DNA from: an uncultured Lachnospiraceae bacterium
Lineage (GTDB): Bacteria; Bacillota; Clostridia; Lachnospirales; Lachnospiraceae
Length of the DNA: 52,646 nt
Direction of reading: 5' to 3'
Assembly: GCA_949840805.1 (NCBI GenBank)
Contig: CATKXR010000029.1
Span: 1 to 52,646 of the forward strand
Position 1 is the stretch's first letter. Each line of letters begins with the position of its first letter. The notes below the pieces were generated by a model. That model searched no databases and was not told the origin of the DNA. It saw only the letters and a program-made list of their open reading frames with translations. Below, piece by piece: positions 16,541 to 24,494 of the stretch. Made by a program: the position numbers and the translations under genes.

Positions 16541-17653
16541 TCAAAAAACCCCCATCACCTTAACATAATCCTCCGTTTTATCCCTCATCACACAAAGCCC
16601 CTTCTCCAGCTCCTCAAATCCCGGCCTGTGGGAGATCAGTTCCTCCGGGACGACACGGTTTCCTGAAATCCTCTCCATCACATAATGCCAGTCGTCCCTC
16701 GCCTCATGAGTAAAAGAAGAATTCCAGGTTCCCTTTACAACAAGCTGGTTCCGCAGGATCTTCCAGTACACCTGCTTTTCCAGCTCCATGTCCGAACCGG
16801 GGTTCCCCACCAGGCAGATGCGCCCGGACGGGGCAGCCAGTTCCACGCCAAGGCTGTAGGTATCCGTTTTCCCCACACATTCAAAAAACACGTCCGCCCC
16901 CATACCGTCCGTATGGCCGGCGACCCATTTTCTCACGTCCATTTCTCTGCTGTCGCAGTAAGAATCCTCCCCCACTCCCATCTTCAAAACCATCTGCTTC
17001 TGAAAATCCTTATTGCCAATGACGAGAATCTTATCAATCCCCGCCTCCCGCAAAAACATCACAAGCAAAAGCCCGATGGTCCCAAGCCCGCACACCACTA
17101 CCCGGTCTGACGGGGCCGGCATCATCCCCCTCATCGCATGGACTGCCACCGCCATAGGCTCCAGCATGGCAGCTGCCTCAAAACTCACTCCGTCAGGAAG
17201 CCGGATCAGGTTTTTTGACGGCACCGCCACATACTCTGCAAATCCTCCGTCCCGGCGGGAACCCAGGTAACTGTAACTGCGGCACATTTCATACTGCTTT
17301 TTCCGGCAAGGCATACATTTGCCGCAGGGAATCAGCGGAAAAACGCCGACCCTCTGGCCCAGCCAGCCCTCCGACCCGTCTATGCCAGAAATTTCTTTTG
17401 CGCCTGCCGGCGCCGCCGGTCCTGCCGGGTTTTGGCCATTCACCCTTCCGCCGACAGCCGTCACGACACCAGAAAACTCATGGCCCGGTATTAAAGGATA
17501 AGAATAGGCGCCTGTCTTGTAAATTCTCGGAATATCGGAGCCGCAGATACCCGCCGCCTTAACCTTTACCAGCACCTCCCCTTCTGCCAGTTCCGGCTCT
17601 CCTGCCGTCTCCAAACGAATATCTCCAATGCCGTGCAGAACCCATGCCCTCAT
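16541..17653 (-). CDS. zinc-dependent medium-chain alcohol/polyol dehydrogenase
   Basis: 370-aa MDR-family NAD(P)-dependent dehydrogenase, nearest in style to galactitol-1-phosphate and sorbitol dehydrogenases. The catalytic zinc ligands appear in AGICGSD and PGHEFSG. Structural zinc cysteines are in CGKCMPCRKKQYEMC, and the Rossmann turn is GLGTIGLL. An unusual alanine/glycine/proline-rich insertion (GQNPAGPAAPAGAKEIS) separates the first strand block from the GQRVG segment at about residues 72-98, absent from most homologues. Substrate cannot be decided. AGGAGG at 17663-17668 and a promoter at 17691-17719 support an independent transcript. Confidence 0.87.
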   Translation of the reverse strand: MRAWVLHGIGDIRLETAGEPELAEGEVLVKVKAAGICGSDIPRIYKTGAYSYPLIPGHEFSGVVTAVGGRVNGQNPAGPAAPAGAKEISGIDGSEGWLGQRVGVFPLIPCGKCMPCRKKQYEMCRSYSYLGSRRDGGFAEYVAVPSKNLIRLPDGVSFEAAAMLEPMAVAVHAMRGMMPAPSDRVVVCGLGTIGLLLVMFLREAGIDKILVIGNKDFQKQMVLKMGVGEDSYCDSREMDVRKWVAGHTDGMGADVFFECVGKTDTYSLGVELAAPSGRICLVGNPGSDMELEKQVYWKILRNQLVVKGTWNSSFTHEARDDWHYVMERISGNRVVPEELISHRPGFEELEKGLCVMRDKTEDYVKVMGVF

Positions 17654-17690
17654 ATACTTTATTCCTCCTGAAATAACAATCTTTTCCGGT

Positions 17691-17719
17691 ATTATACTCT
17701 GTTTTTTCTATACCATCAA
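17691..17719 (-). promoter_or_regulatory. sigma-A-type promoter of the dehydrogenase gene
   Basis: Minus strand: TTGATG at 17714-17719, 17-base spacer, TATAAT at 17691-17696, about 40 bases before the ATG. Confidence 0.6.
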
Positions 17720-17828
17720 CCGTTACCTGAAGAAATCGGCGCCATGTGTTCCGGTATGGATATACTTAGGCACTTATCCACAGCCGTCTCACAATACCCG
17801 CCCGGCCCCCTTTTTGCTGTGAGACGCA

Positions 17829-17879
17829 AAACCAGGATGCAGGAATGCCTCTCGTTTTTGCATTCCTGCATCCTGGTTT
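17829..17879 (-). terminator. 20-bp perfect stem-loop after the 88-aa gene
   Basis: Arms 17829-17848 and 17860-17879 are exact reverse complements around the loop CTCTCGTTTTT. On the minus strand the stem is followed by TTTTGCG, so it can terminate the 88-aa gene whose stop is 36 bases away. A second smaller stem (17786-17793 with 17818-17825, GTCTCACA) lies beyond. The perfect 20-bp arms are longer than usual for a terminator. Confidence 0.6.
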
Positions 17880-17914
17880 CCAAAATTCCTGAAAGATCAC
17901 GGTCATCCCGCTCC

Positions 17915-18181
17915 CTACACCCTTATATCCAGAATCCTTTTGCCGTCCAAATCAGGAAGCCCCAGCATCTCGCCTGTAAATGCACGCTCCCCCTTCGCTA
18001 AAATCACATTAAGCTGTGTGGAAACTCTGTCCTTCATGATCTCGTTGAATTTGACGCTCATCACCTCAAGTTCATTCTGCCCTTCTGTCTCATCTGCCAC
18101 AGTCTGTCCTGCCTCTGCGTCATAATACCAATTGGTCCTGTCCTGTGCGATCAATGGCCGCGAATAAAATCCGATCCCCAT
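17915..18181 (-). CDS. 88-aa unknown, candidate flagellar-regulon gene
   Basis: Small acidic soluble protein (MGIGFYSRPLIAQDR..., ending LPDLDGKRILDIRV) with no signal peptide or membrane span. The middle is a probable amphipathic helix (VMSVKFNEIMKDRVSTQLN). I do not recognise the family. AGGAAGGAG lies three bases before the ATG. Upstream is a GCCGATAT box identical to that before flagellin, so a role in motility or the flagellar regulon is inferred from the promoter alone. Confidence 0.65.
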   Translation of the reverse strand: MGIGFYSRPLIAQDRTNWYYDAEAGQTVADETEGQNELEVMSVKFNEIMKDRVSTQLNVILAKGERAFTGEMLGLPDLDGKRILDIRV

Positions 18182-18238
18182 ATACTCCTTCCTTTCCTGA
18201 TATCCAGTCCCTGTTTCCCGTCTTCTTCAATATCTAAA

Positions 18239-18265
18239 ATATCGGCGGTTTTTCCCTGAAAATAA
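18239..18265 (-). promoter_or_regulatory. sigma-28-like promoter before the 88-aa gene
   Basis: Minus strand GCCGATAT (18239-18246) matches the known SigD/FliA -10 box. Fifteen bases upstream is TTAT (18262-18265) rather than the usual TAAA. The flagellin promoter at 32821-32847 has the same box, the same spacer length and the same TTAT. Confidence 0.55.
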
Positions 18266-18287
18266 CGGACGCTTCTTTAATTAAAGC

Positions 18288-18316
18288 TTGCATGGTCCCG
18301 GTTTTTCCGATACAAT
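18288..18316 (+). promoter_or_regulatory. promoter of the glycosylase-MBL operon
   Basis: TTGCAT at 18288-18293, 17-base spacer, TACAAT at 18311-18316. It overlaps the apparent upstream start codon of the glycosylase frame, which supports the internal start at 18357. Confidence 0.6.
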
Positions 18317-18356
18317 AAGAGCATCTGAAACCACCTGCAAAAGAGAGGATCCCTTC

Positions 18357-19241
18357 ATGATAAAAAAGACCATCCCTCACTTCAGCCTTGACCAGATTTG
18401 CCGGTCGGGACAGTGCTTTCGTATGTCCCGGCTTTCATCATGTCATGAGGACAGCAATTCCTGCACGGAGCCTTCCCTGAAGCAAAGCCAGGCTGACAGC
18501 CGGTTCCTTGTCCTTGCCGGAAGCCGCCGCATAGAGATCTCCCAGCAGGGAGAGGATTGTATTTTTTATTGTGAAAACGAGGAATTTGAAGATTTCTGGA
18601 AAGACTATTTCCATCTGGACGGGGATTACGGCGCCTATATCCGGCAGATTCTTCCCGAAGACTCCTATTTGTCCCAGGCCGCCCGCCATGGCTTTGGAAT
18701 CCGCATTCTGCATCAGGACTTATGGGAGACCATCGTGTCCTTCCTGATCTCCCAGCAGAACAATATCACACGGATCCGCCGGTGCATCGAAAATATCTGC
18801 CGGCATTACGGAGAGACCATGTATACGGATTTCGGAATCTCTTATCAGGCATTTCCCCGTCCGGAAGCCCTTGCCGGTTTAGACGAAGACTCCCTGATGG
18901 CATGCAACTTAGGCTACCGGAGCAAATACGTGGTACGGGCGGCAAGGAATATCGCAGAAGGGACCACAGACCTTTCCAGGCTTCGCCGGCTCCCCTGCCA
19001 GGAAGCCAGGCAGGAGCTTTTAAAGCTGTACGGAGTCGGGGAAAAGGTGGCTGACTGCATCTGCCTCTTTGCCCTGCGGCATTTTGAGGCGTTTCCGGTG
19101 GATACCCACATCCGGCAGGCGCTGCAGGGCCACTACCCTGACGGGTTTCCGTCCTGTTACCATAAGATACAAGGGGTGCTGCAGCAGTATATATTTTATT
19201 ATGAGCTGCACTCACCAGGAAAAGGAGGATCACTAAAATGA
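18357..19241 (+). CDS. 8-oxoguanine-type DNA glycosylase (OGG1 family, HhH-GPD)
   Basis: 294-aa base-excision repair glycosylase/lyase. The N-terminal IKKTIPHFSLDQICRSGQCF is the OGG_N-type beta start (Q-C-F). The helix-hairpin-helix reads LLKLYGVGEKVADCICLF with the catalytic lysine in GEKVADC, and the catalytic aspartate is in FPVDTHIRQAL. SQQNNITRIRR matches the OGG1 S-x-N-N-N-I-x-R-I type. Start chosen at 18357 because GAGAGG lies nine bases upstream and the longer frame runs into the promoter. It overlaps the MBL gene by ATGA, an unusual partnership for a repair enzyme. Confidence 0.88.
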   Translation: MIKKTIPHFSLDQICRSGQCFRMSRLSSCHEDSNSCTEPSLKQSQADSRFLVLAGSRRIEISQQGEDCIFYCENEEFEDFWKDYFHLDGDYGAYIRQILPEDSYLSQAARHGFGIRILHQDLWETIVSFLISQQNNITRIRRCIENICRHYGETMYTDFGISYQAFPRPEALAGLDEDSLMACNLGYRSKYVVRAARNIAEGTTDLSRLRRLPCQEARQELLKLYGVGEKVADCICLFALRHFEAFPVDTHIRQALQGHYPDGFPSCYHKIQGVLQQYIFYYELHSPGKGGSLK

Positions 19242-20506
19242 CTGGAGAACAGAAATTAAAAGATTTCACAGAAAAAAACTACCAGAAGACTTTGACAAAA
19301 ATAAACAGCCGCATCTATCATTTTCTGGGATACGGACACAGCAATGCAACTGCCGTTGTGGGGAATACATCGGTGATTCTGATTGATGCCCTGGACTGCC
19401 CGGGCTACGCGGAGGATTTGAAGGCAGAACTGGGACGCCTCACGGATAAACCGGTACGGACGATCATCTATACCCACGGCCATCCTGACCATCGGGGAGG
19501 AGCAGGCGTTTTTCGGGATACCGTGGAGGAAGTCATTGCATTTGCGCCAAAAAAGCCCATGTTAAAATACTTTGACCGTTTAAATGATGTGCTGAACAAG
19601 AGAGGCGCATACCAGTTTGGCTATGAACTGACGGATGAGGAAGCGATCAGCCAGGGGATCGGCATCCGTGAGGGAAAGGCGGTGGGAAAAGGCGGTTTTG
19701 ATGTCCTGCCCCCGACTACCCTTTACCGGGAAAATGAAGTGGAACGTGACATTGACGGCGTGAAACTGAAAATGGTCAGCGCGCCAGGTGAAACGGACGA
19801 CCAGATCTTTGTCTGGCTAAGCGAAGACCAGGTAATCTGCACCGGCGACAATTATTATGGCTGCTGGCCCAATCTCTACGCAATCCGGGGAACCCAGTAC
19901 CGGGATATTGCCGCATGGGTGGAAGCCCTGGATCTGATCCTGTCTTATGAGGCAAAAGCCCTGCTTCCGGGACATACCAGGCCGCTGACAGAAAAGGCGC
20001 TGGTGCAGGACCAGCTCCGTACCTTCCGGGATGCCATCGAATATGTGCTTTTAAAGACCCTGGACTGCATGAATAAAGGACTGACCATGAGCGAGACTGT
20101 GGAGCAGGTAAAACTCCCTGAAAAATATCTGGACAAGGATTATCTGGGAGAGTTTTACGGCACTGTGGAGTGGTCGGTAAAAAGCATTTACTGCGGATAT
20201 GTAGGCTGGTTCGACGGAAATGCCGCTGGCCTGCTTCCCGTGAGCGACAGGGAATATCAGGCTGTCTTAAGGGAACTGATCGGCCGGGAAAAGCTGACGG
20301 AAAAGATCAGGGCCTGCCTGGCACAAGAACAGTACCAGATGGCCTTACAGCTCTTGGAGCTGACGGATGACGGGCAGGATTTCAAAGATATTTTTAAAGA
20401 AATGAAAAAAGAAGCGCTCCTTGGAAGGGCAAGGCAGACGACCTCCGCCAATGCCAGGCACTATCTGATCGCAAGCGCAAAAAATCTTTCAGACAACCAA
20501 TCATAA
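19238..20506 (+). CDS. alkyl-sulfatase-like metallo-beta-lactamase-fold hydrolase
   Basis: 422-aa protein of the SdsA1/BDS1-like alkyl or aryl sulfatase group. The metal motif THGHPDHRGG at about 80-89 is intact. CTGDNYYGCWPNLYAIRG and LLPGHTRPL supply further ligands. The helical dimerisation segment follows from about residue 270 (YVLLKTLDCMNKGLTM, GTVEWSVKSIYCGYVGWFDG), typical of alkyl sulfatases. The C-terminal SCP2-like domain is not obvious, so it is a short form. No signal peptide. Translationally coupled to the glycosylase. Substrate unknown. Confidence 0.82.
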   Translation: MTGEQKLKDFTEKNYQKTLTKINSRIYHFLGYGHSNATAVVGNTSVILIDALDCPGYAEDLKAELGRLTDKPVRTIIYTHGHPDHRGGAGVFRDTVEEVIAFAPKKPMLKYFDRLNDVLNKRGAYQFGYELTDEEAISQGIGIREGKAVGKGGFDVLPPTTLYRENEVERDIDGVKLKMVSAPGETDDQIFVWLSEDQVICTGDNYYGCWPNLYAIRGTQYRDIAAWVEALDLILSYEAKALLPGHTRPLTEKALVQDQLRTFRDAIEYVLLKTLDCMNKGLTMSETVEQVKLPEKYLDKDYLGEFYGTVEWSVKSIYCGYVGWFDGNAAGLLPVSDREYQAVLRELIGREKLTEKIRACLAQEQYQMALQLLELTDDGQDFKDIFKEMKKEALLGRARQTTSANARHYLIASAKNLSDNQS

Positions 20507-20546
20507 AAAGGCTCTGATTGAAGGGCAGCTGCTTCTCGTGGATTTT

Positions 20547-21251
20547 TCAAAAGACCTCCTGCCGCAGCTGCCCATACCCTTCGATATAATAGTCTGCCAG
20601 CGCCATCTTCTCTTCCCTCATATGGGCGGAATACTCGTCCTCCACGGCGCACACCGTCATGCCCGCCGCCTTTCCTGCCGCAATTCCCGCCGGCACATCT
20701 TCAAACACCATGCACTTTCCCGGCTCTGCCCTAAGGCGCCTGGCCACATGAAGATAAATATCCGGAGCCGGCTTCCCCGCCGACACCTCACACGCGGTCG
20801 CGATAACCTGAAAATATTCCGAAATCCCCAGGCTGTGCAAAACCGCATCCACCATCTCCCTGCCGTTGCTGGTGGCGATGCCGGCCCGGATCCCGGATTC
20901 TTTTAAATACTCCAAAAACCATTTCGCCCCGTCTTTTAAAGGCACCTCTGTCCGGTACTTCTCAATGCTCATCTCGATCCATGTCTGTTTGATCTCCTCC
21001 ACGGAATCCGGGATCCCGAACTTCCGTTTAAAATACACGGCCGTCTCTGAAAAGCTCATGCCTTCGATGTCCTTCTGCAAAAAAGGCGGGTACTCATGGC
21101 CGTGCCTGCCCAGATATTCAATATCAATCGCCTTCCACATCCACATGGAATCTACCAGAGTCCCGTCCAGGTCAAAAATCACTGCGTCTTTCTGCAAAAG
21201 CTCCTGCCGCACCTTCTGTCCGTCGTTTCTTTCTTTTTTCTCCATCATCAT
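20547..21251 (-). CDS. HAD-family phosphatase, beta-phosphoglucomutase-like
   Basis: 234-aa HAD hydrolase. Motif I is VIFDLDGTLVDS (nucleophile Asp at about 25), motif II IATSNGRE, motif III lysine in SAGKPAPDIYL, motif IV FEDVPAGIAAGKAAGM. A helical cap domain lies between motifs I and II. Could be a phosphatase or a beta-phosphoglucomutase, but the substrate is not readable. Overlaps the pseudouridine synthase gene by four bases, so it is the last gene of the lysR-rsmF-rsuA-HAD run. Confidence 0.88.
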   Translation of the reverse strand: MMMEKKERNDGQKVRQELLQKDAVIFDLDGTLVDSMWMWKAIDIEYLGRHGHEYPPFLQKDIEGMSFSETAVYFKRKFGIPDSVEEIKQTWIEMSIEKYRTEVPLKDGAKWFLEYLKESGIRAGIATSNGREMVDAVLHSLGISEYFQVIATACEVSAGKPAPDIYLHVARRLRAEPGKCMVFEDVPAGIAAGKAAGMTVCAVEDEYSAHMREEKMALADYYIEGYGQLRQEVF

Positions 21252-22030
21252 CCCCCGGCTTTTCTAAGTCCCTCTGTCTCATCCTCCGACAGCCGCCGGT
21301 ACTGTCCCGGCAGCAGCGTATCCTCCAATACCAGATTTCCAAAAGACACCCTTTTTAGATACTCCACCCTGCACCCTAACACCTCGAACATCCTCTTGAC
21401 CTGATGGAATTTTCCCTCCTGGATGGTCAGGAAAACTTCTGTCTCCCCCGTCTTCTCCTCTTCCTTCCTGCCGGGTCCTTTTTCCCCGCCGCCTGCCGCG
21501 CTCCCGCCCTCTCCAAGGATCTCCAGCCGCCCCGGCATCACTTTCGTCCCGTCTTCAAGCTCCATTCCCTGCGCCATCCGCCATACCGCGTCCTCCGGCA
21601 GAATTCCCGACACCCGGGCATAATATTTCTTATCCACATGCCTTTTGGGCGATAAGAGCCGGTGGGCCAGCTCCCCGTCATTGGTCAGCAAAAGCAGCCC
21701 TTCCGTATCCAGGTCCAGCCTTCCCACCGGGAACAGGCCTTTTCTCCCGTCCTCCCCCAAAAGCTCCACCACCGTTTTATACTGCCTGTCCTCTGTGGCG
21801 GAGACCACGCCTTTGGGCTTGTTGAGCATAAAATATTCCCACTGCCGGTAGGCCACAACCTGCCCGTCCAGACACACCTGGTCTGTCTCCGGGTCGATTT
21901 TTCTCTCCGGCTTTTTCTCCGCCTGCCCGTTCACCCATATCCGTCCCTTTTTCCCGGCCTCTTTTATCTGGGAACGGCTTCCTTTTCCCATATCTGCCAG
22001 GAACTTGTCCAACCGGATTTTCTTTCCCAT
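21248..22030 (-). CDS. rsuA: RsuA-family pseudouridine synthase
   Basis: 260-aa rRNA pseudouridine synthase. The N-terminal S4 RNA-binding domain (IRLDKFLADMGKGSRSQ, then GRIWVNG) is followed by the synthase domain with FMLNKPKGVVSA and the catalytic Asp in VGRLDLDTEGLLLLTNDG. RsuA modifies U516 of 16S rRNA and close relatives modify 23S rRNA, so the target is not certain. A basic, glycine-rich insert (GGSAAGGEKGPGRKEEE) lies near residue 210. Start at 22030 chosen because MGKKIRLDKF is the family start and it overlaps the rsmF stop as TGATG. The frame opens five codons earlier. Confidence 0.87.
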   Translation of the reverse strand: MGKKIRLDKFLADMGKGSRSQIKEAGKKGRIWVNGQAEKKPERKIDPETDQVCLDGQVVAYRQWEYFMLNKPKGVVSATEDRQYKTVVELLGEDGRKGLFPVGRLDLDTEGLLLLTNDGELAHRLLSPKRHVDKKYYARVSGILPEDAVWRMAQGMELEDGTKVMPGRLEILGEGGSAAGGGEKGPGRKEEEKTGETEVFLTIQEGKFHQVKRMFEVLGCRVEYLKRVSFGNLVLEDTLLPGQYRRLSEDETEGLRKAGG

Positions 22031-23403
22031 CACTGCCACCGCCATCCCGGATAATATTTGTTCTTAAGCCCGTTTTCCCCGGCCTTTGCCCAGCCCAACG
22101 GAAACCCGTCCACACAGACCAGCGCCCAGCCTTTCAAAACCTTCTCGTCCTCTTTTAAAAAAATGCTTTCCCCCTTCAGATAGCGGACTGCCCGTTCATC
22201 CTCCCGTTTCAGGGAAATGCTTCTGGCAAATTCCCCCTTGCCAAGCGCCATAGCCATAGCCTGGGACGGCTCAAACCTGCCCTTTTTCACAGTTCCCGCC
22301 AAAAGCCCCGTGCGCAGAAAACGCAGACGCAGCTCCCGGTCAAATCCTTCCGGCAGCACATACACCTGCCCCTTCTGCACCATGAGCCGCTTCCGGTCCA
22401 AAGGCTTTGCCAGCAGCTTTTCCCATTCTAAGAAATCACTTTCTTCCTCCAGCCACTTTCCTTCTCCGCTTTTCTCCTCCGGTTCCGCCCGCGTCCCCCC
22501 GCCGGGAACGCATTCTCCCTCTTTCTTCTTCCTCAGCAAGGCCACAAAATGCCCTTCCCCTTCTATCCTGTGGGGAAACAGCCGGAGCACCGGTTTCCCG
22601 TCCACGCCGCCGCATACGCCGTCCTGTGTCTCCAGAGGAACCAGTTCCATGGCCGGTTCATTTTTTAAGATCCAGTCTATGGCACCTTCATCCTCTTCTT
22701 CACAAAAAGTACAGGTCGAATAAACCATCTCGCCCCCCGGCTTCAGCATCCTTACCGCCTGCTTTAAGATATTCCTCTGGACAGGCACATAATATTCCGG
22801 CCCCCGCTCCGTCCAGCTTTTAATCAGCTCCGGTTCCTTCCGGAACATCCCTTCCCCGGAACAGGGAGCGTCCACCAGGATCTTGTCAAAAAATTCTCCA
22901 AAGGCCTCCGCCAGCCGTTCTGGCTCCTCAGCCGTCACACAGGCATTTCCAATCCCTGCCATCTCGATATTTTTCAAGAGGGCCTTTGCCCTGGACACGC
23001 TGATATCGTTAGCTGCCAAAAATCCCCTTCCCGAAAGCCTGGCTCCCAGCTCCGTGCTTTTCCCGCCCGGCGCCGCGCACAAATCAAGGACTCTCTGTCC
23101 CGGCTGCACCCCAAGGACTGCCGCCGGCGCCATGGCGCTTGGCTCCTGGATGTAATAAAGCCCTCCATAATAATAGACGTCCTTTGCCGGGCGCAGACTG
23201 CCGTCACAGTAATAACCGTACTCGTTCCACGGGACTCTTCTCACCTCCCACGGGCAGATTCTCTCCCATTCCTCCCGGCTGACCTTTGCCGGGTTTATCC
23301 GAAAACCCGTAGCCGGGAGCTGCCTGTAAGAGTCCAGCCAGGAATCATATTCCTCCCCCAGCAGATTTTTCATCCTTTCCAGAAATGCCTCCGGCAGTTT
23401 CAT
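22030..23403 (-). CDS. rsmF: RsmF/NOL1-NOP2-Sun-type RNA cytosine-5 methyltransferase
   Basis: 457-aa SAM-dependent rRNA methyltransferase. Motif I is DLCAAPGGKSTELG, motif IV ILVDAPCSGEGMFR with the catalytic PC, motif VI YSTCTFCEEEDE with the TC cysteine. The C-terminal third (DRKRLMVQKGQVYVLP, PLGWAKAGENGLKNKYYPGW) is the RsmF RNA-binding tail. The start at MKLPEAFLERM matches the family and has GGGGAGAGG upstream. It therefore begins 59 bases inside the lysR gene, a long same-strand overlap suggesting coupled translation. Confidence 0.9.
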   Translation of the reverse strand: MKLPEAFLERMKNLLGEEYDSWLDSYRQLPATGFRINPAKVSREEWERICPWEVRRVPWNEYGYYCDGSLRPAKDVYYYGGLYYIQEPSAMAPAAVLGVQPGQRVLDLCAAPGGKSTELGARLSGRGFLAANDISVSRAKALLKNIEMAGIGNACVTAEEPERLAEAFGEFFDKILVDAPCSGEGMFRKEPELIKSWTERGPEYYVPVQRNILKQAVRMLKPGGEMVYSTCTFCEEEDEGAIDWILKNEPAMELVPLETQDGVCGGVDGKPVLRLFPHRIEGEGHFVALLRKKKEGECVPGGGTRAEPEEKSGEGKWLEEESDFLEWEKLLAKPLDRKRLMVQKGQVYVLPEGFDRELRLRFLRTGLLAGTVKKGRFEPSQAMAMALGKGEFARSISLKREDERAVRYLKGESIFLKEDEKVLKGWALVCVDGFPLGWAKAGENGLKNKYYPGWRWQ

Positions 23404-24298
23404 CTCCTCTCCCCTTTCTTTCCCTTCCCATGCAAAATTCCATCACCCGCTCCATGGACGGGGACACCCACTTATCCCGGTGGTACAACACCTGCTTCCA
23501 TACCTCCACCTGGCAGTCGGCCACATCCAGGTACACCATGCGCCCTGCTCTCACGGAATCCGCCGTGGCATAGTCGGGGAGAAAGGAAATCCCAAGTCCC
23601 TGCTCTACCATCCGGCAGATCAGGTCCGTATTCCCGATCTCCAGGACAGGGATCACCTCCAAAGACAGGGCTGCCAGCCTTTCATCCATCAGCCTCCGGT
23701 AGCTCATCCCTTTTTCTGTCAGGATAAACGGCTCCTCCATCATCTCTCCGACAAAAATCCCCTTTTTCCCCGCCCATACGGAACCGGCCGCCGCCACAAA
23801 ATGCACATCAAATTTCTCCTCCTGGGCGATCACGTATTCCATATTGTAGATATGTTTATCCAAAGTCAGTACAAGATCCACCTCATTGTGGTCCAGCAGC
23901 CGAAACATTTCCTCGGTCCCCACGGCCCGGATCTTCAGCGTAATGTCCGGGCAGCTTCTGCGGAACTCCTCAAAATTTTCCCACAAAAGAGGCCTGCACA
24001 GTGAATCCGCCATAGCAAGGCGGATATGCCCTCCCACCCTGGCCTCAGAACGGACCGCCGTCTCCATCTCCTGGGCGAGCCGTCTGATTTTATGGGCATA
24101 CCGCAGCATCTCCCTGCCTTTTTCCGTCAATACTATATTGTGGCTGATCCGCTCAAACAACTGGATTCCCCACTCCTCCTCCAACTGCCTGATCTGAAAG
24201 GAGATTGTAGACTGGGAATATCCCAGCAGCTTTGCGGCCTTTGTAAAACTGCTCATCTCCGCCACCTGGATAAACGTATTCAGATTCTTCAGATCCAT
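23345..24298 (-). CDS. LysR-type transcriptional regulator
   Basis: 317-aa regulator. Winged helix at residues 1-60 (LNTFIQVAEMSSFTKAAKLLGYSQSTISFQIRQLE), then a periplasmic-binding-protein-like effector domain. The last about 20 residues are glycine/lysine-rich and overlap the rsmF start, so they may be dispensable. Divergent from the alanine/glycine symporter with 196 bases between, the usual arrangement for a LysR protein controlling its neighbour. A palindrome at 24412-24425 lies over the symporter promoter and is the likely operator. Confidence 0.9.
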   Translation of the reverse strand: MDLKNLNTFIQVAEMSSFTKAAKLLGYSQSTISFQIRQLEEEWGIQLFERISHNIVLTEKGREMLRYAHKIRRLAQEMETAVRSEARVGGHIRLAMADSLCRPLLWENFEEFRRSCPDITLKIRAVGTEEMFRLLDHNEVDLVLTLDKHIYNMEYVIAQEEKFDVHFVAAAGSVWAGKKGIFVGEMMEEPFILTEKGMSYRRLMDERLAALSLEVIPVLEIGNTDLICRMVEQGLGISFLPDYATADSVRAGRMVYLDVADCQVEVWKQVLYHRDKWVSPSMERVMEFCMGRERKGRGDETAGGISGKDEKSAGGGI

Positions 24299-24408
24299 GC
24301 CCCGTCCCCACCTGCCTTCTCTCCGGCCGCCCCTTTTTCCTCAAGATTCCGAAAAGCCTGCCGCCAGATCCATCTAAATATTCAATCATACTTATCATGA
24401 CTATGAAT

Positions 24409-24437
24409 TTTACAAATATATTTGTCTATTATATACT
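24409..24437 (+). promoter_or_regulatory. symporter promoter with embedded palindromic operator
   Basis: TTTACA at 24409-24414, 17-base spacer, TATACT at 24432-24437. The perfect palindrome ACAAATATATTTGT (24412-24425) overlaps the -35 and spacer and has the T-N11-A form bound by LysR proteins. Binding there by the divergent LysR protein is inferred. Confidence 0.55.
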
Positions 24438-24494
24438 ATAACCCAGAAATAATCAATTGAGAAAAATTCATATGACAAAACGGGAGGTTTCCAA

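Noticed and set aside
18766..19269. 167-codon frame antisense to the DNA glycosylase
   Set aside because: Shadow of a clear HhH-GPD gene, with low-complexity product and no initiation signals.
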